Of a stretch of DNA of 48,034 nt, positions 24,029-36,045 are shown piece after piece. The translations under genes were made by a program, and so were the position numbers. The notes below the pieces were generated by a model. The model saw only the letters and a list, made by a program, of their open reading frames with translations. It made no database searches and was not told where the DNA came from. The stretch's first letter is position 1. Each line of letters begins with the position of its first letter. Origin of the DNA: Rhizobium sp. Q54 (GTDB taxonomy: Bacteria > Pseudomonadota > Alphaproteobacteria > Rhizobiales > Xanthobacteraceae); NCBI GenBank assembly GCA_945861265.1, contig CAMAUC010000002.1, positions 1-48,034 of the forward strand, in the 5' to 3' direction.

Positions 24029-24807
24029 CGCCAGTCGCCCAGCACCGCCTGCACCAGGGTCAGCGCCGCCACCGCCGCCGTATCGGCGCGCAGGATTCGC
24101 GGCCCGAGCGAGATCCGCGCCACATTCGGCCGCTGCAATAACGCCGCGCGCTCGTCCTCGGCAAAGCCGCCTTCGGGTCCGATCAACACGCCCATCGCCA
24201 GCGGCGAACCCGTATTATCGGCCGGCAGCAATCCGCTCGGTTGCGGCCGCGCAGCGGCCAGCGCTGCGACCGGGTCCCGCACCTCGGCGTCTTCGTCACA
24301 GAAAATCAGCAGACGATCGGCATCGGCGCCGCCGGCGATCGCCTTGAACGGCACCGGCTCGGCGACCTCGGGCAAGGCCAGCACGCCGCATTGCTGGGCG
24401 GCTTCGATCGCATTGGCGCGCATCCGGTCCAGATTGAGCCGCGCGACCTGCGTGTGCCGGGTCATTACCGGCTGCAGCCGCGTGACGCCGAGTTCGACCG
24501 CCTTTTGCACCATGTAATCGAGCCGCGCGTGTTTGAGCGGCGCAAACAGGAAATGCAGATCGGCGGAACGCGGCTGCTCGCGCAGGCGATCGCTCACTTT
24601 GGCGGCCAGCGACCTTTTGCCGGTGCCGGCAAGGGTCGCCCGCCATTCGCCGTCGCGGCCATTGAACAGCAGCACCGGATCGCCCTGCGCCAGCCGCAGC
24701 ACGTTCAGCAGGTAATTGGCCTGGTCGCGGTCGAGCGGAACATCGACCCCGGCCCGCAAGGCGAAATCGAGGTATATGCGCGGGGTACGGAAATCGTAGC
24801 GAGTCAT
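24025..24807 (-). CDS. rsmE: 16S rRNA (uracil(1498)-N3)-methyltransferase RsmE
   Basis: The 260-residue protein has an N-terminal PUA-like domain (residues 1-75) and a C-terminal SPOUT/trefoil-knot methyltransferase domain. Signatures are HARLDYMVQKAVELGVTRL, IGPEGGF and ISLGPRILRADTA, the SAM-binding knot. It methylates U1498 of 16S rRNA. The start MTRYDFRTPRIYLD at 24807 fits the family; the frame continues far upstream but only as low-complexity sequence antisense to the next gene. The stop codon is provided by the end of repeat copy A, so the C-terminus may differ from relatives. Confidence 0.93.
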   Translation of the reverse strand: MTRYDFRTPRIYLDFALRAGVDVPLDRDQANYLLNVLRLAQGDPVLLFNGRDGEWRATLAGTGKRSLAAKVSDRLREQPRSADLHFLFAPLKHARLDYMVQKAVELGVTRLQPVMTRHTQVARLNLDRMRANAIEAAQQCGVLALPEVAEPVPFKAIAGGADADRLLIFCDEDAEVRDPVAALAAARPQPSGLLPADNTGSPLAMGVLIGPEGGFAEDERAALLQRPNVARISLGPRILRADTAAVAALTLVQAVLGDWR

Positions 24808-24942
24808 GATACCTTGCGGCTTGGGTCGCGGGCGTCGATTTAGCGCGTTTTGCCGCCTTCCCGACGCATTCGGGAGCTTGTTATAAGCGATCCGTCGGCC
24901 GGCCGGTTTGAAAAAAGCCGGGGCCCTGAAAAGGAACTGTTC

Positions 24943-25572
24943 ATGAAGCTCGGCTGGACCATCGTCATGGCCGCAACCATGGTTGGATTGGCCGCCGGCC
25001 CGGCCGCGTCGCAAGCGCCGTGGCCGCAGGCGCAGCCGCCACAGGCCGCGCCGGCGCAGGGCGCGGCGGCGCCATGGCCACAACAGGCCGCGCCGATGCA
25101 ACAGCCGATGCAACAGCCGATGCAACAGCAGGCCCAGGACCCGTGGTCTAAACCGGCAGAAGCCCAAGCGTCGCCGTGCCTCGAACAATTCGTCAAGCTG
25201 CGCAAGGAAGTCGAAAAGCGCGGCGGCGCCATCCAGGCGGCCGGCCAGCGCAAACAAAAGCCGTCGCCGAAAGAAGCCTGCGGTCTGTTCAACGCTTTCA
25301 CCAGCGCGGAAACGGCGATGATCAAATACGCCACCACCAACGCGGCCAGTTGCGGCATACCGGCGCAAATCCTCGACAGCATGAAGCAGGCGCACGTCAG
25401 ATCTGAGGATATTCGCACGCGCGTCTGTCAGGTCGCCGCCAGCGGTCCGCCACGGACCGCGGCGCCGCCGAGCTTGAGCGACGCGCTCAGCGCACCAGCC
25501 CCCGATGCATCCAACATCAAGACCGGCCGCGGCACCTTTGACACGCTGACCGGTAACCCGCTCGGCAAATGA
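24943..25572 (+). CDS. Secreted protein of unknown function with Gln/Pro-rich N-terminal linker
   Basis: The 209-residue precursor has a signal peptide cut near AASQA (residue 24), a Pro-Gln-Ala-rich linker (about residues 25-75) with three MQQ repeats, and a globular part with four cysteines (SPCLEQF, EACGLF, ASCGIP, RVCQVA) that probably pair. I do not recognise the family; similar genes upstream of ubiA occur in relatives as hypothetical proteins. AAGGA precedes the ATG. Its stop overlaps the ubiA start (ATGA), implying coupling. Confidence 0.78.
   Translation: MKLGWTIVMAATMVGLAAGPAASQAPWPQAQPPQAAPAQGAAAPWPQQAAPMQQPMQQPMQQQAQDPWSKPAEAQASPCLEQFVKLRKEVEKRGGAIQAAGQRKQKPSPKEACGLFNAFTSAETAMIKYATTNAASCGIPAQILDSMKQAHVRSEDIRTRVCQVAASGPPRTAAPPSLSDALSAPAPDASNIKTGRGTFDTLTGNPLGK
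25096..25131 (+). repeat. 12-bp tandem repeat coding for MQQP
   Basis: ATGCAACAGCCG is present twice perfectly and a third time with the last codon CAG. It encodes MQQPMQQPMQQQ in the linker of the secreted protein. It is in frame, so copy changes would only alter linker length. Confidence 0.9.
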
Positions 25573-26489
25573 GCGAGAGCCCCGGACGCGTCGCCGATGC
25601 GACCGGCAACTGGGTCGACGGCCGCGCGCCAGCCATCGCCCGGCCCTATCTGCGGCTCGCCCGCCTCGACCGGCCGATCGGCTCGTGGCTGTTGCTGATG
25701 CCGTGCTGGTGGTCGGCCGGCCTTGCCGGCATGGCGAGCGACCGGCTGCCCAGTCTCCCCCACATTGTTTTGTTTTTCATCGGCGCCTTCGCCATGCGCG
25801 GCGCCGGCTGCACCTGGAACGATCTGGTCGACCGCGACCTCGACGGCAAGGTGGAGCGCACGCGCTCGCGGCCAATTCCTTCAGGACAAGTCACCGCGAC
25901 CCAAGCCGCGATTTTCATGATCGCGCAGGCGCTGGTCGGACTGGCGGTGTTGCTGCAGTTCAATCTCTACACGATCATGACCGGGCTGGCGTCGCTGTTG
26001 GTCGTCGCGATCTATCCGTTCATGAAGCGCGTCACCTACTGGCCGCAGATATTTCTCGGCCTCGCATTTTCCTGGGGCGCGCTGATGGGCTGGCCGGCGG
26101 CGCTGGGCCAGCTCGATGCCGCCGCCTTCGTGCTCTATGCCGGATCGATCGCCTGGGTGATCGGCTACGACACCATTTACGCGCATCAGGACCGCGAGGA
26201 CGACATGATGATCGGCATCAAGTCGACGGCACTGTTGTTCGGACAAAACACGCCGGCGATGCTGACGGTGTTCTACACCATCGCCGTCGTGCTGATCGGC
26301 ATTGCCGGCGTGATGGCCGGCGGCTCGTGGATATTCATGCTCGGGCTTCTCGCCTTCGCCGTCCATCTCTCCTGGCAGGTCGTCACCATCGACATCGACG
26401 ATCCCGCCCATTGCCTGAAGCTGTTCCGCGCCAACCGCGACGCCGGACTGATCCTGTTCCTGGCGATGGTATTGGACTCTGTGTTCTAG
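25569..26489 (+). CDS. ubiA: 4-hydroxybenzoate octaprenyltransferase
   Basis: The 306-residue inner-membrane enzyme has both aspartate-rich prenyl-diphosphate motifs of the family, NDLVDRDLDG near residues 84-93 and YDTIYAHQDREDD near 202-214, with about eight hydrophobic helices. It attaches the polyprenyl tail to 4-hydroxybenzoate in ubiquinone synthesis. Its start codon overlaps the stop of the preceding secreted-protein gene. It converges with the extensin-family gene. Confidence 0.94.
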   Translation: MSESPGRVADATGNWVDGRAPAIARPYLRLARLDRPIGSWLLLMPCWWSAGLAGMASDRLPSLPHIVLFFIGAFAMRGAGCTWNDLVDRDLDGKVERTRSRPIPSGQVTATQAAIFMIAQALVGLAVLLQFNLYTIMTGLASLLVVAIYPFMKRVTYWPQIFLGLAFSWGALMGWPAALGQLDAAAFVLYAGSIAWVIGYDTIYAHQDREDDMMIGIKSTALLFGQNTPAMLTVFYTIAVVLIGIAGVMAGGSWIFMLGLLAFAVHLSWQVVTIDIDDPAHCLKLFRANRDAGLILFLAMVLDSVF

Positions 26490-26513
26490 CGCCGCGACGC
26501 CAGGCCGGACGCC

Positions 26514-27944
26514 TCAATAATTCGATGCATTGTCCGGCCGGTATCGCGGCTCTGCGGCTTGCGGCGCCAGTCGCGGCCAGCCGGTTTGCGCGGGCGCGCC
26601 AATCGACCCGGTCACCGCATCATCGTCGTCGAATTCGCCATCCTCGCCGGGGGTGACATTGTTCCGCGGCCCCGCCGCCGGCTTCCCGATCGAACCGGTC
26701 ACCGCGTCGTCGGCATCGTCATCATCAAGACCGTCCGCGCCGGCAACTGCTTCCGGTATCGTCACCGGCTTCTTCGCGCTGCTACGCGCCGGCTTGCCGA
26801 TCGAACCGGTATAGGTCGGGCCATGTTTGCTGGCGTAAACCGCACGCGCGCGCGCCGCGACCACCTCGCCGGGGATTGCATTGGGCCGGCACGGCCGCCG
26901 GCCGCTGGCGCGCCGCATCAGATCGACGTGAATGTGATTGTAGTGCGCGGCGTTGTAGCCGGGCGCCAGCACGGTGGTGAACATATCGCAGGCCGACAAT
27001 TGCACGTCGTGCAGGAAGCCCTGCTCTTCCGGCGATCCCTGCCAGCCATGTTGCACCGAAATCTTGCGGCCGTCGGCGAGGATAAAGCCGGCGACGTCGA
27101 GCGCGTTGCCGAAGGCATGTTCGGAGACGCCGTGGCCGCCCGCGCCATTCATCTGCCGGCACGAATAGGCGGAGATTTGTTTGATCTCGACGACCTGTGC
27201 TCCGAACCAGCGAAACGCCGCCGGCTGCACGCCCTCGTTCACCCAGCGATCGAGCGCCGAGACGATCGGACAGGACAAGGTCGCCGCCGGCGTCACGGCC
27301 GCGGGCTGGATCGCGCCGGTGACCTGTGGGCCACGCATCGGCCCGAGCGCCGGCAACGGACGCTGTTGCTGCTGCGGCGGCGCATAGGTCGGCGCGTTGG
27401 AGGCCGGCTGCATGCGCGGCGGCGCAGCGCCGCGCTGCGGCAGGATGGCGTCGTCGGGAATATCGTCGGGGATGGCGATGCCGGGCGCATAAAGCGATAC
27501 CGGCCGTCCGGCCGGCGTATTCGGCGCGGTGACGTCCGGCGCACCAATGGCGGGCGCGCCCGGCGTCCAGCGCATCTGCGGAGCGGACGCAGGCTGCGTC
27601 GCCGGCGGCGCATAGCGCGCCTGCGTCGGCGGCCAGTTCGGCTGCGAACCGCCGCTGATGCCGCCCGGCGGACGCGGCAGGTCGGAATAACTCAGGCGCG
27701 TGCTCTCGCCGAGCGCCGCGACCTTGAGCGGAAAATCGGCGCCGCACATGCCGGGGCCTTCGATCGGCTTGGCGGCCACGACGCCGCCGCCGATTTTCAC
27801 GGTGCCCGACTTCATGCACTGGGCCTCGGCCTGGTGCCGCCAGGACGGCCGCTCGCCTTGCAGCATCATGCTGCGCCCGCAGCCGGCCAACGCCAGCAGC
27901 ACGCCCAGTCCGGCCAATAGCAGGACGCGACCTTGAAGCTTCAT
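26514..27944 (-). CDS. Extensin-family lipoprotein
   Basis: The 476-residue protein has a lipoprotein signal with lipobox LALAGC (Cys22). A proline-rich, low-complexity middle (about residues 95-225) resembles a cell-wall linker. The extensin-like C-terminal domain (about 226-380) has CPIVSALDRWVNEGVQPAA, NGAGGHGVSEHAFGNALDVAG and NHIHVDL; its His and Asp residues resemble those of D-Ala-D-Ala carboxypeptidase-like metal sites. A tail with three copies of TGSIGKPA or TGSIGAPA follows, separated by acidic DDDADD stretches. It would be anchored in the outer membrane and may act on the cell wall. Confidence 0.85.
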   Translation of the reverse strand: MKLQGRVLLLAGLGVLLALAGCGRSMMLQGERPSWRHQAEAQCMKSGTVKIGGGVVAAKPIEGPGMCGADFPLKVAALGESTRLSYSDLPRPPGGISGGSQPNWPPTQARYAPPATQPASAPQMRWTPGAPAIGAPDVTAPNTPAGRPVSLYAPGIAIPDDIPDDAILPQRGAAPPRMQPASNAPTYAPPQQQQRPLPALGPMRGPQVTGAIQPAAVTPAATLSCPIVSALDRWVNEGVQPAAFRWFGAQVVEIKQISAYSCRQMNGAGGHGVSEHAFGNALDVAGFILADGRKISVQHGWQGSPEEQGFLHDVQLSACDMFTTVLAPGYNAAHYNHIHVDLMRRASGRRPCRPNAIPGEVVAARARAVYASKHGPTYTGSIGKPARSSAKKPVTIPEAVAGADGLDDDDADDAVTGSIGKPAAGPRNNVTPGEDGEFDDDDAVTGSIGAPAQTGWPRLAPQAAEPRYRPDNASNY

Positions 27945-28093
27945 GCCGGCTAAATTGCCGGCAGTTTCTTTAACGGCTCATCAATGCTGGCTTGAGGGAA
28001 TTTGTTAAGGATAAGGAATCGTTGCCAGGCCCGGCGCGCGCGGTTCCCTTGGTCTTGATCGGCGGCGCGGTTTCGGCTCACATCGCCGCGGCG

Positions 28094-28200
28094 ACTAGAA
28101 CCTTTCCGGCTTTGATGGAATCAAAGCCTGGCTCTAGTCTTTTATTTTGTCGCGTTTTCTTCACGCGAACCGGTGCCCACTTCGCTCGAAAACGCTCTAA
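28094..28200 (-). repeat. Two-hairpin dispersed repeat, copy B (inverted)
   Basis: This 107-bp copy is in the opposite orientation to A and C. It carries compensating-type differences (TGGGCACCGG in place of TGGGTACCGG; AGCCAGGC for AGCCCCGGC). It ends 10 bases before the start codon of the DUF2798 gene, so it must be part of that gene's promoter or leader. Confidence 0.95.
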
Positions 28201-28210
28201 GGGGAACGGG

Positions 28211-28438
28211 ATGCAATTGCTGGCCAGATTTATACTCGCCACCGTCATGACCGCGGTGATGGTGTTCATGGTGACTCTCATTGTCACCTTCGTCAATCTT
28301 GGCCTGCGCGCCGATTTCCTGGTGCAATGGGCCACGGCCTATTTCATCGCCTGGCCGATCGCGGCGATTACGGCGTTTCTGGTGATGCCATCGGCGCGCC
28401 GCTTGACCGACACCGTCATGCAAAAGATCGGCGGATAA
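28211..28438 (+). CDS. DUF2798 family two-helix membrane protein
   Basis: The 75-residue protein has two transmembrane helices (about residues 6-28 and 41-60) with the pattern VTFVNLGLRADFLVQWATAY and AWPIAAITAFLVMPSARRL, which matches DUF2798. Function is unknown. AAGGGGAACGGG gives a ribosome-binding site directly after repeat copy B. A longer frame from 27992 exists but runs through the repeat and is rejected. Confidence 0.82.
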   Translation: MQLLARFILATVMTAVMVFMVTLIVTFVNLGLRADFLVQWATAYFIAWPIAAITAFLVMPSARRLTDTVMQKIGG

Positions 28439-28442
28439 GAAA

Positions 28443-28472
28443 AATCCGCCCCGGACTGGTCCGGAGCGGATT
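28443..28472 (-). terminator. Intrinsic terminator between DUF2798 and the TctC-type gene
   Basis: AATCCGC-C-CCGGAC, loop TG, GTCCGG-A-GCGGATT has one mismatch. On the minus strand TTTTTCTT follows, so it mainly ends the binding-protein transcript; the plus side has only a weak T-run. Confidence 0.8.
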
Positions 28473-28494
28473 CTAATTGGCGACGGCCGCTTCT

Positions 28495-29493
28495 TTACTG
28501 CGCGGCCTTGATGCCGAGCACCTTGCCGATGTCGTTGACCTTGTCGCTCTGATCCTTGAGCGCAGCGGCGAATTCGGCCGGCGTGCCGGGATTGACCACC
28601 TGACCGGTGGCGGCAAGCTTGCTGTTGATCTCCGGATCGCTGACCACAGCGCGGATGTCGGCGGCGATCTTGTCGCGCACCGCCGGCGTCACGGCCTTTG
28701 GACCGAGCAGCCCGACCAGCCCGTCAAGCTCGAGCGACTTGAAGCCGGCTTCCGCCGCGGTCGGGATATCGTTGAGCGCCGCCGCGTGCTGCGAATTGGT
28801 CAGCGCGATAACCTTCACTTTGCCCTGCTGCACGCGCGGACGCATGATCGCATAGGCGCCGACGAAAGCCTGGATACGGCCTTCGGCGAGATCGTTGATC
28901 GCGGTGACCGGATCCTTGTACGGCACCTTGGCCATTTCAAGATTCTCGGTCTTCAGGAACGCCGCGTACAAAAGATCGTTGGCGCCGGTGACCGAGGCGT
29001 AGTTCAGCTTGCCGGGCTGCGCTTTGATCTTGGCGGCGAGTTCCTTGACGGTCGAGACGCCGAGTTCGGTCGGCACGCCGAGCGCGATCAGGGTGTTGGT
29101 GACGCGCGCGATCGGCACCAGATCGGCGGGGTTGTACGCCATCTTCTCATGCAGCAGCGGATGCGCGGTGAAGGTCGAGGCCGGCGCGAACAAAAGAACG
29201 TGATCGTCGGCCGCGCTGATCACCGCGGTGATGGCGATGATGGCGTCGCCGCCGGGGCGGTTTTCGACCACGACCGGCTGGCCCCATTTGGCCGACAATT
29301 TATCGCCAATGAGTCGGGCGGTGATATCGGCGCCTGAGCCGGGCCCGATCGGAATGATGAAGCGCACCGGCCGCGTCGGCCAGCCTGATGAATTAGCTGC
29401 TTGCGCCGATGCCGTCGCCATCGGCAATGCCAGTGCGACGAAGCCCGCGATGAAGCCGATGAGGGCAATGAGTGACGTTCGAAGGTGACGCAT
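28495..29493 (-). CDS. Tripartite tricarboxylate transporter solute-binding protein (Bug/TctC family), orphan
   Basis: The 332-residue precursor has a signal peptide cut near ASAQA (residue 31) and the Bug fold: GWPTRPVRFIIPIGPGSGADITARLIG at the first lobe, VVENRPGGD, and DIPTAAEAGF near residue 245. Such proteins capture carboxylates in the periplasm for TctAB permeases. No permease gene is adjacent here; the only tctBA pair in the window is about 15 kb away. The loop that usually reads FPPGG reads IGPGSG, suggesting a different ligand. GGGAGA precedes the ATG at 29493. Confidence 0.88.
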   Translation of the reverse strand: MRHLRTSLIALIGFIAGFVALALPMATASAQAANSSGWPTRPVRFIIPIGPGSGADITARLIGDKLSAKWGQPVVVENRPGGDAIIAITAVISAADDHVLLFAPASTFTAHPLLHEKMAYNPADLVPIARVTNTLIALGVPTELGVSTVKELAAKIKAQPGKLNYASVTGANDLLYAAFLKTENLEMAKVPYKDPVTAINDLAEGRIQAFVGAYAIMRPRVQQGKVKVIALTNSQHAAALNDIPTAAEAGFKSLELDGLVGLLGPKAVTPAVRDKIAADIRAVVSDPEINSKLAATGQVVNPGTPAEFAAALKDQSDKVNDIGKVLGIKAAQ

Positions 29494-29973
29494 GGGTTCT
29501 CCCGGGGGACGGCGTTGAAGGGGCGCTGATAAATGTGCGGAGGGCTCTGCCTTACGCGGAACAGGTCGTGTCGTCAGCGGCGACGTTGGCGAATACCGTT
29601 CCGTATAAACTTCGCAACAGCGCGTCAAGCTGCCGAAGCTGCCGCATCCTGTCGCGGCGGCCGCCGTTTTCCATCAGCAGGCTCATGCAGTTTTGCTGGC
29701 AATGCTCAAATGGCGGGCTGTGTGGGCGGCCCAACCGGCATTGAAGATCGCCGCTTTTACCGAATTGACCGCACGGCCCGAGGTTCCATTCGCTGTTTTG
29801 AATCGCCGCACCCCTGTTTATGGCCTGCGATCAACCGTTTGCCGACGCGGCCGCAGCCATGCCGGAAGCGCATGCGCGATCACGCACATTTCGTTCAAAT
29901 CCGGCGGGTGCCGGTCTTATTCCGTTTTGCGGCTTGTGATAGAAATGGCCAGCTCAACAAGGGAGGCGCTGCC
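29494..29973. other. Intergenic region, no supported gene
   Basis: This 480-base stretch lies between the TctC-type gene (minus) and the small peptide gene (plus) and must carry both promoters. A 60-codon open frame at 29552-29734 (minus) has no ribosome-binding site or family match. No clear palindrome or repeat was seen. Confidence 0.5.
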
Positions 29974-30060
29974 ATGAACCTTGCTCTGAGACGACTGGAT
30001 GTTCTGGCTGTGTGCGCCGTGTTTGTTTTCGTCGGCGCTGTTCTGCTGGGAGCGTTCTAG
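29974..30060 (+). CDS. 28-residue single-helix membrane peptide
   Basis: The frame MNLALRRLDVLAVCAVFVFV... codes for 28 residues: a basic N-terminus (RR), one hydrophobic helix of about 18 residues and a short end, GAF. AAGGGAGG lies 8 bases before the ATG, and a clean terminator follows 32 bases after the stop, so it looks like a complete one-gene unit. Similar very short proteins (RRLDVxAVCAVFxFVGA), as I recall, recur in Bradyrhizobium-type genomes. The function is unknown. Confidence 0.7.
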   Translation: MNLALRRLDVLAVCAVFVFVGAVLLGAF

Positions 30061-30092
30061 ATTACCTCGGTTAAAAGCCGTGGCACAAATTG

Positions 30093-30125
30093 AAACACCG
30101 GCGAGGAGACTCTCCGGTGTTTTTT
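30093..30125 (+). terminator. Rho-independent terminator after the membrane-peptide gene
   Basis: ACACCGG...GAG, loop GAGA, CTC...CCGGTGT followed by TTTTT. It may work in both directions, since metH ends at 30138 on the other strand and AAA precedes the stem. Confidence 0.9.
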
Positions 30126-30137
30126 ATTGGGGAAATA

Positions 30138-33884
<3,747 letters not shown>

Positions 33885-33900
33885 TTAACTATCACTCCGT

Positions 33901-34812
33901 TCAGGCTGCTTGTTCCACTGCCGGTCTTAAGCCGAGCAAATGGCAGATCGCATAGACGAGGTCGGCGCGGTTCATCGTGTAGAAATGAAACGACGTGACT
34001 CCGCGGTCGAGAAGGTCGATCGCCTGCTCGGCGGCGACGGCGGCTGCGATCAGCTTTCGCGTCGCCGGATCGTGGTCGAGCCCGGCGAAACGCTCGGCGA
34101 GCCACGCCGGCACCGAGGCGCCGGCGCGCGCGGCGAAATTCACCGCCGCCTTGAAGTTCTGCACCGGCAACAGGCCCGGCACGATCGGGATATCGATGCC
34201 GCGCGCGCGCACGCGGTCGAGATAGCGAAAGTACAGATCGTTCTCGAAGAAAAACTGCGTGATCGCCCGCGTCGCGCCGGCATCGACCTTGGCCTTGAGC
34301 ATGTCAATGTCGGCTTCCACCGTCTTGGAATCGGGATGCCGTTCCGGATAGGCTGACACCGACACCTCGAAATCGGAATGCACGCGCTTGATGCCGCCGA
34401 CCAGATCGGCGGCATTCTCATAGCCGCCCGGCGACGGCTGATAGCGCGCACCGGCGCCCGACACAGGATCGCCACGCAAAGCCACAATGTGGCGCACGCC
34501 GGCGTCGTGATACTGCCGCACGATGGCATCGATCTCGTCGCGCGTCGCGTCGACGCAAGTCAGATGCGCCGCCGGCGTCAGCGACGTCTCGGTGAGGATA
34601 CGCTTGACGGTGGCGTGCGTGCGTTCGCGCGTCGAGCCGCCGGCGCCATAGGTCACGGAAACGAAATTCGGCGCCAAAGGTGCGAGGCGCTCAACCGACT
34701 CCCACAACGTCTTCTCCATCGCCTCATCTTTCGGCGGGAAGAACTCGAACGACACACCGATGCGGTTATGTCCCGCGGGCATGAAGCGGCTGGGTCGCAG
34801 TTCACTGATCAT
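33901..34812 (-). CDS. metF: 5,10-methylenetetrahydrofolate reductase
   Basis: The 303-residue TIM-barrel flavoprotein has VSFEFFPPKDEAM near residue 19 with the catalytic Glu, VSVTYGAGGSTRERT near 48, HIVALRGDP near 115, and ITQFFFEND near 180. It reduces methylene-THF to methyl-THF, the methyl donor for MetH. Its ATG overlaps the stop of the regulator gene by one base (TGATG), so the genes are translationally coupled. The family length fixes this start although the frame is open upstream. Confidence 0.97.
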   Translation of the reverse strand: MISELRPSRFMPAGHNRIGVSFEFFPPKDEAMEKTLWESVERLAPLAPNFVSVTYGAGGSTRERTHATVKRILTETSLTPAAHLTCVDATRDEIDAIVRQYHDAGVRHIVALRGDPVSGAGARYQPSPGGYENAADLVGGIKRVHSDFEVSVSAYPERHPDSKTVEADIDMLKAKVDAGATRAITQFFFENDLYFRYLDRVRARGIDIPIVPGLLPVQNFKAAVNFAARAGASVPAWLAERFAGLDHDPATRKLIAAAVAAEQAIDLLDRGVTSFHFYTMNRADLVYAICHLLGLRPAVEQAA

Positions 34813-35831
34813 CACGCCACCTCGCGGCGTTGCGGGTTCGCCATCAGCGCGCGGTTGTCGCGCGCCAGCCACAGCGACACCGCGATCTTTTGATCGGTCT
34901 TGCCGTCCGAGCCCGGCTCCGGCTTGAGGCTCTTGTGCATCACCGGCTCGAGGCCCGACTGCACGATCCATTGCGTTACCGTCTCCGGCGTGAAGCCGAG
35001 GCGGCGATGCGCGAATTGCTCGCGCAGGAATTCCTGCTCGTGCGGCGCGAAGTCGACGACGAGCAGTCGCCCGCCCGGCCGCAGCACGCGTGCCGCTTCC
35101 TTGATGGCGCGGCCGCCGTCGTCGAGGAAGTGCAGCACCTGATGGAGGATGATGACGTCGTAGGAGTCATTGCTCAGCGGCAGGTCGTAGAGATCGCCTT
35201 GCCGCACGCTGCAATTCTTTAAGCCAGCGCGCTCGAGCCGGTCGCGCGCCAAGAGCAGCATGTCGAGCGACAGATCGAGGCCAAGGCCGCGCTCGATTTC
35301 CGGCCCGAACAATTCGAGCATGCGGCCGGTGCCGGTACCGAGATCGAGCAGCGAACGGAACGGCTTGTCGGCCAGCGCAGCGCGGATAGCGCCCTCCACC
35401 GCCTCGTCGGCGACATGCAGCTTGCGAATGCGGTCCCACTCGGCGGCGTGTTCGCGGAAATAGGTTTGCGCCGCGAGAGCGCGCGCCTGCCGCACCGAGG
35501 CGAGACGCTCGCGGTCGCGCGCGATGGTCTGGTCGGTCGGGTTGAGATGATCGAGCAACGCGCGCGCCACCTCGGCGCCACCGCCAAGCTCGGCGAGACG
35601 GAAAAAGGCCCAGGTACCTTCGCGGAAGCGCTCGATCAGGCCGGCCTCGACCAGAAGCTTGAGATGCCGCGAAATGCGCGGCTGCGACTGGCGCAGGATG
35701 TCGGTGAGGTCGGAAACGGTAAGTTCGGCTTCCGCCAGCAGCGCCAGCACGCGCAGGCGCGTCTCCTCGCCTGCCGCCTTGAGGGTGGCGTTGAGGGCAT
35801 CGAAACCGAGTTGGGCGTTGCTCTTGTTCAT
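34812..35831 (-). CDS. ArsR-family regulator fused to a SAM-dependent methyltransferase
   Basis: The 339-residue protein has an ArsR winged helix (residues 1-95: GEETRLRVLALLAEAELTV, then the recognition helix QPRISRHLKLLVEAGLIE) and a class I methyltransferase domain (about 130-320). SAM-binding motif I is LLDLGTGTGRMLEL, followed by DLSLDMLLLAR, a DLYDLPL motif and VLRPGGRLLVVDF. The ArsR part lacks the metal-binding cysteines, and methyltransferase folds bind SAM/SAH, so it probably senses one of these and controls metF and metH. AAGG precedes the ATG at 35831. Confidence 0.9.
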   Translation of the reverse strand: MNKSNAQLGFDALNATLKAAGEETRLRVLALLAEAELTVSDLTDILRQSQPRISRHLKLLVEAGLIERFREGTWAFFRLAELGGGAEVARALLDHLNPTDQTIARDRERLASVRQARALAAQTYFREHAAEWDRIRKLHVADEAVEGAIRAALADKPFRSLLDLGTGTGRMLELFGPEIERGLGLDLSLDMLLLARDRLERAGLKNCSVRQGDLYDLPLSNDSYDVIILHQVLHFLDDGGRAIKEAARVLRPGGRLLVVDFAPHEQEFLREQFAHRRLGFTPETVTQWIVQSGLEPVMHKSLKPEPGSDGKTDQKIAVSLWLARDNRALMANPQRREVA

Positions 35832-35888
35832 ATGACCTTGGCGAACGGGAACCGGCATTCAACCGGCCCCTATGGGCGGGTTCCCACC

Positions 35889-35917
35889 ATATAAGGATAT
35901 CTTTATACGTTTAACAA
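35889..35917 (-). promoter_or_regulatory. Promoter of arsR-metF-metH with an overlapping palindromic operator
   Basis: On the minus strand, TTGTTA (35917-35912) and TTATAT (35894-35889) are 17 bases apart, a good sigma-70 pair. TATAAGGATATCTTTATA at 35890-35907 is an 18-bp palindrome with one mismatched pair, lying across the spacer and the -10. A repressor bound there would block RNA polymerase. The natural candidate is the ArsR-type protein coded just downstream, whose ATG is about 58 bases away. Confidence 0.65.
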
Positions 35918-36045
35918 GGGGCTCGCAAGCGGCCGGGCGACTTGTCTCGCAGCCGGGTTAGCGGCCGCTTAAATAAAAAGGCAAACTGCGTCAGCATCCG
36001 CGGTTTCCCGGCCGTTTGACTAACGTTCCTGCCTGGAAATGCGCC

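Noticed and set aside
29552-29734. A 60-codon minus-strand frame
   Set aside because: No ribosome-binding site, no hydrophobic or domain pattern, and it lies in a promoter region.
35832-36045. SAM or SAH riboswitch upstream of the arsR-metF-metH operon
   Set aside because: I could not recognise the conserved core of any SAM- or SAH-type riboswitch; the leader from the predicted transcription start is only about 50 bases. A covariance-model search would settle it.
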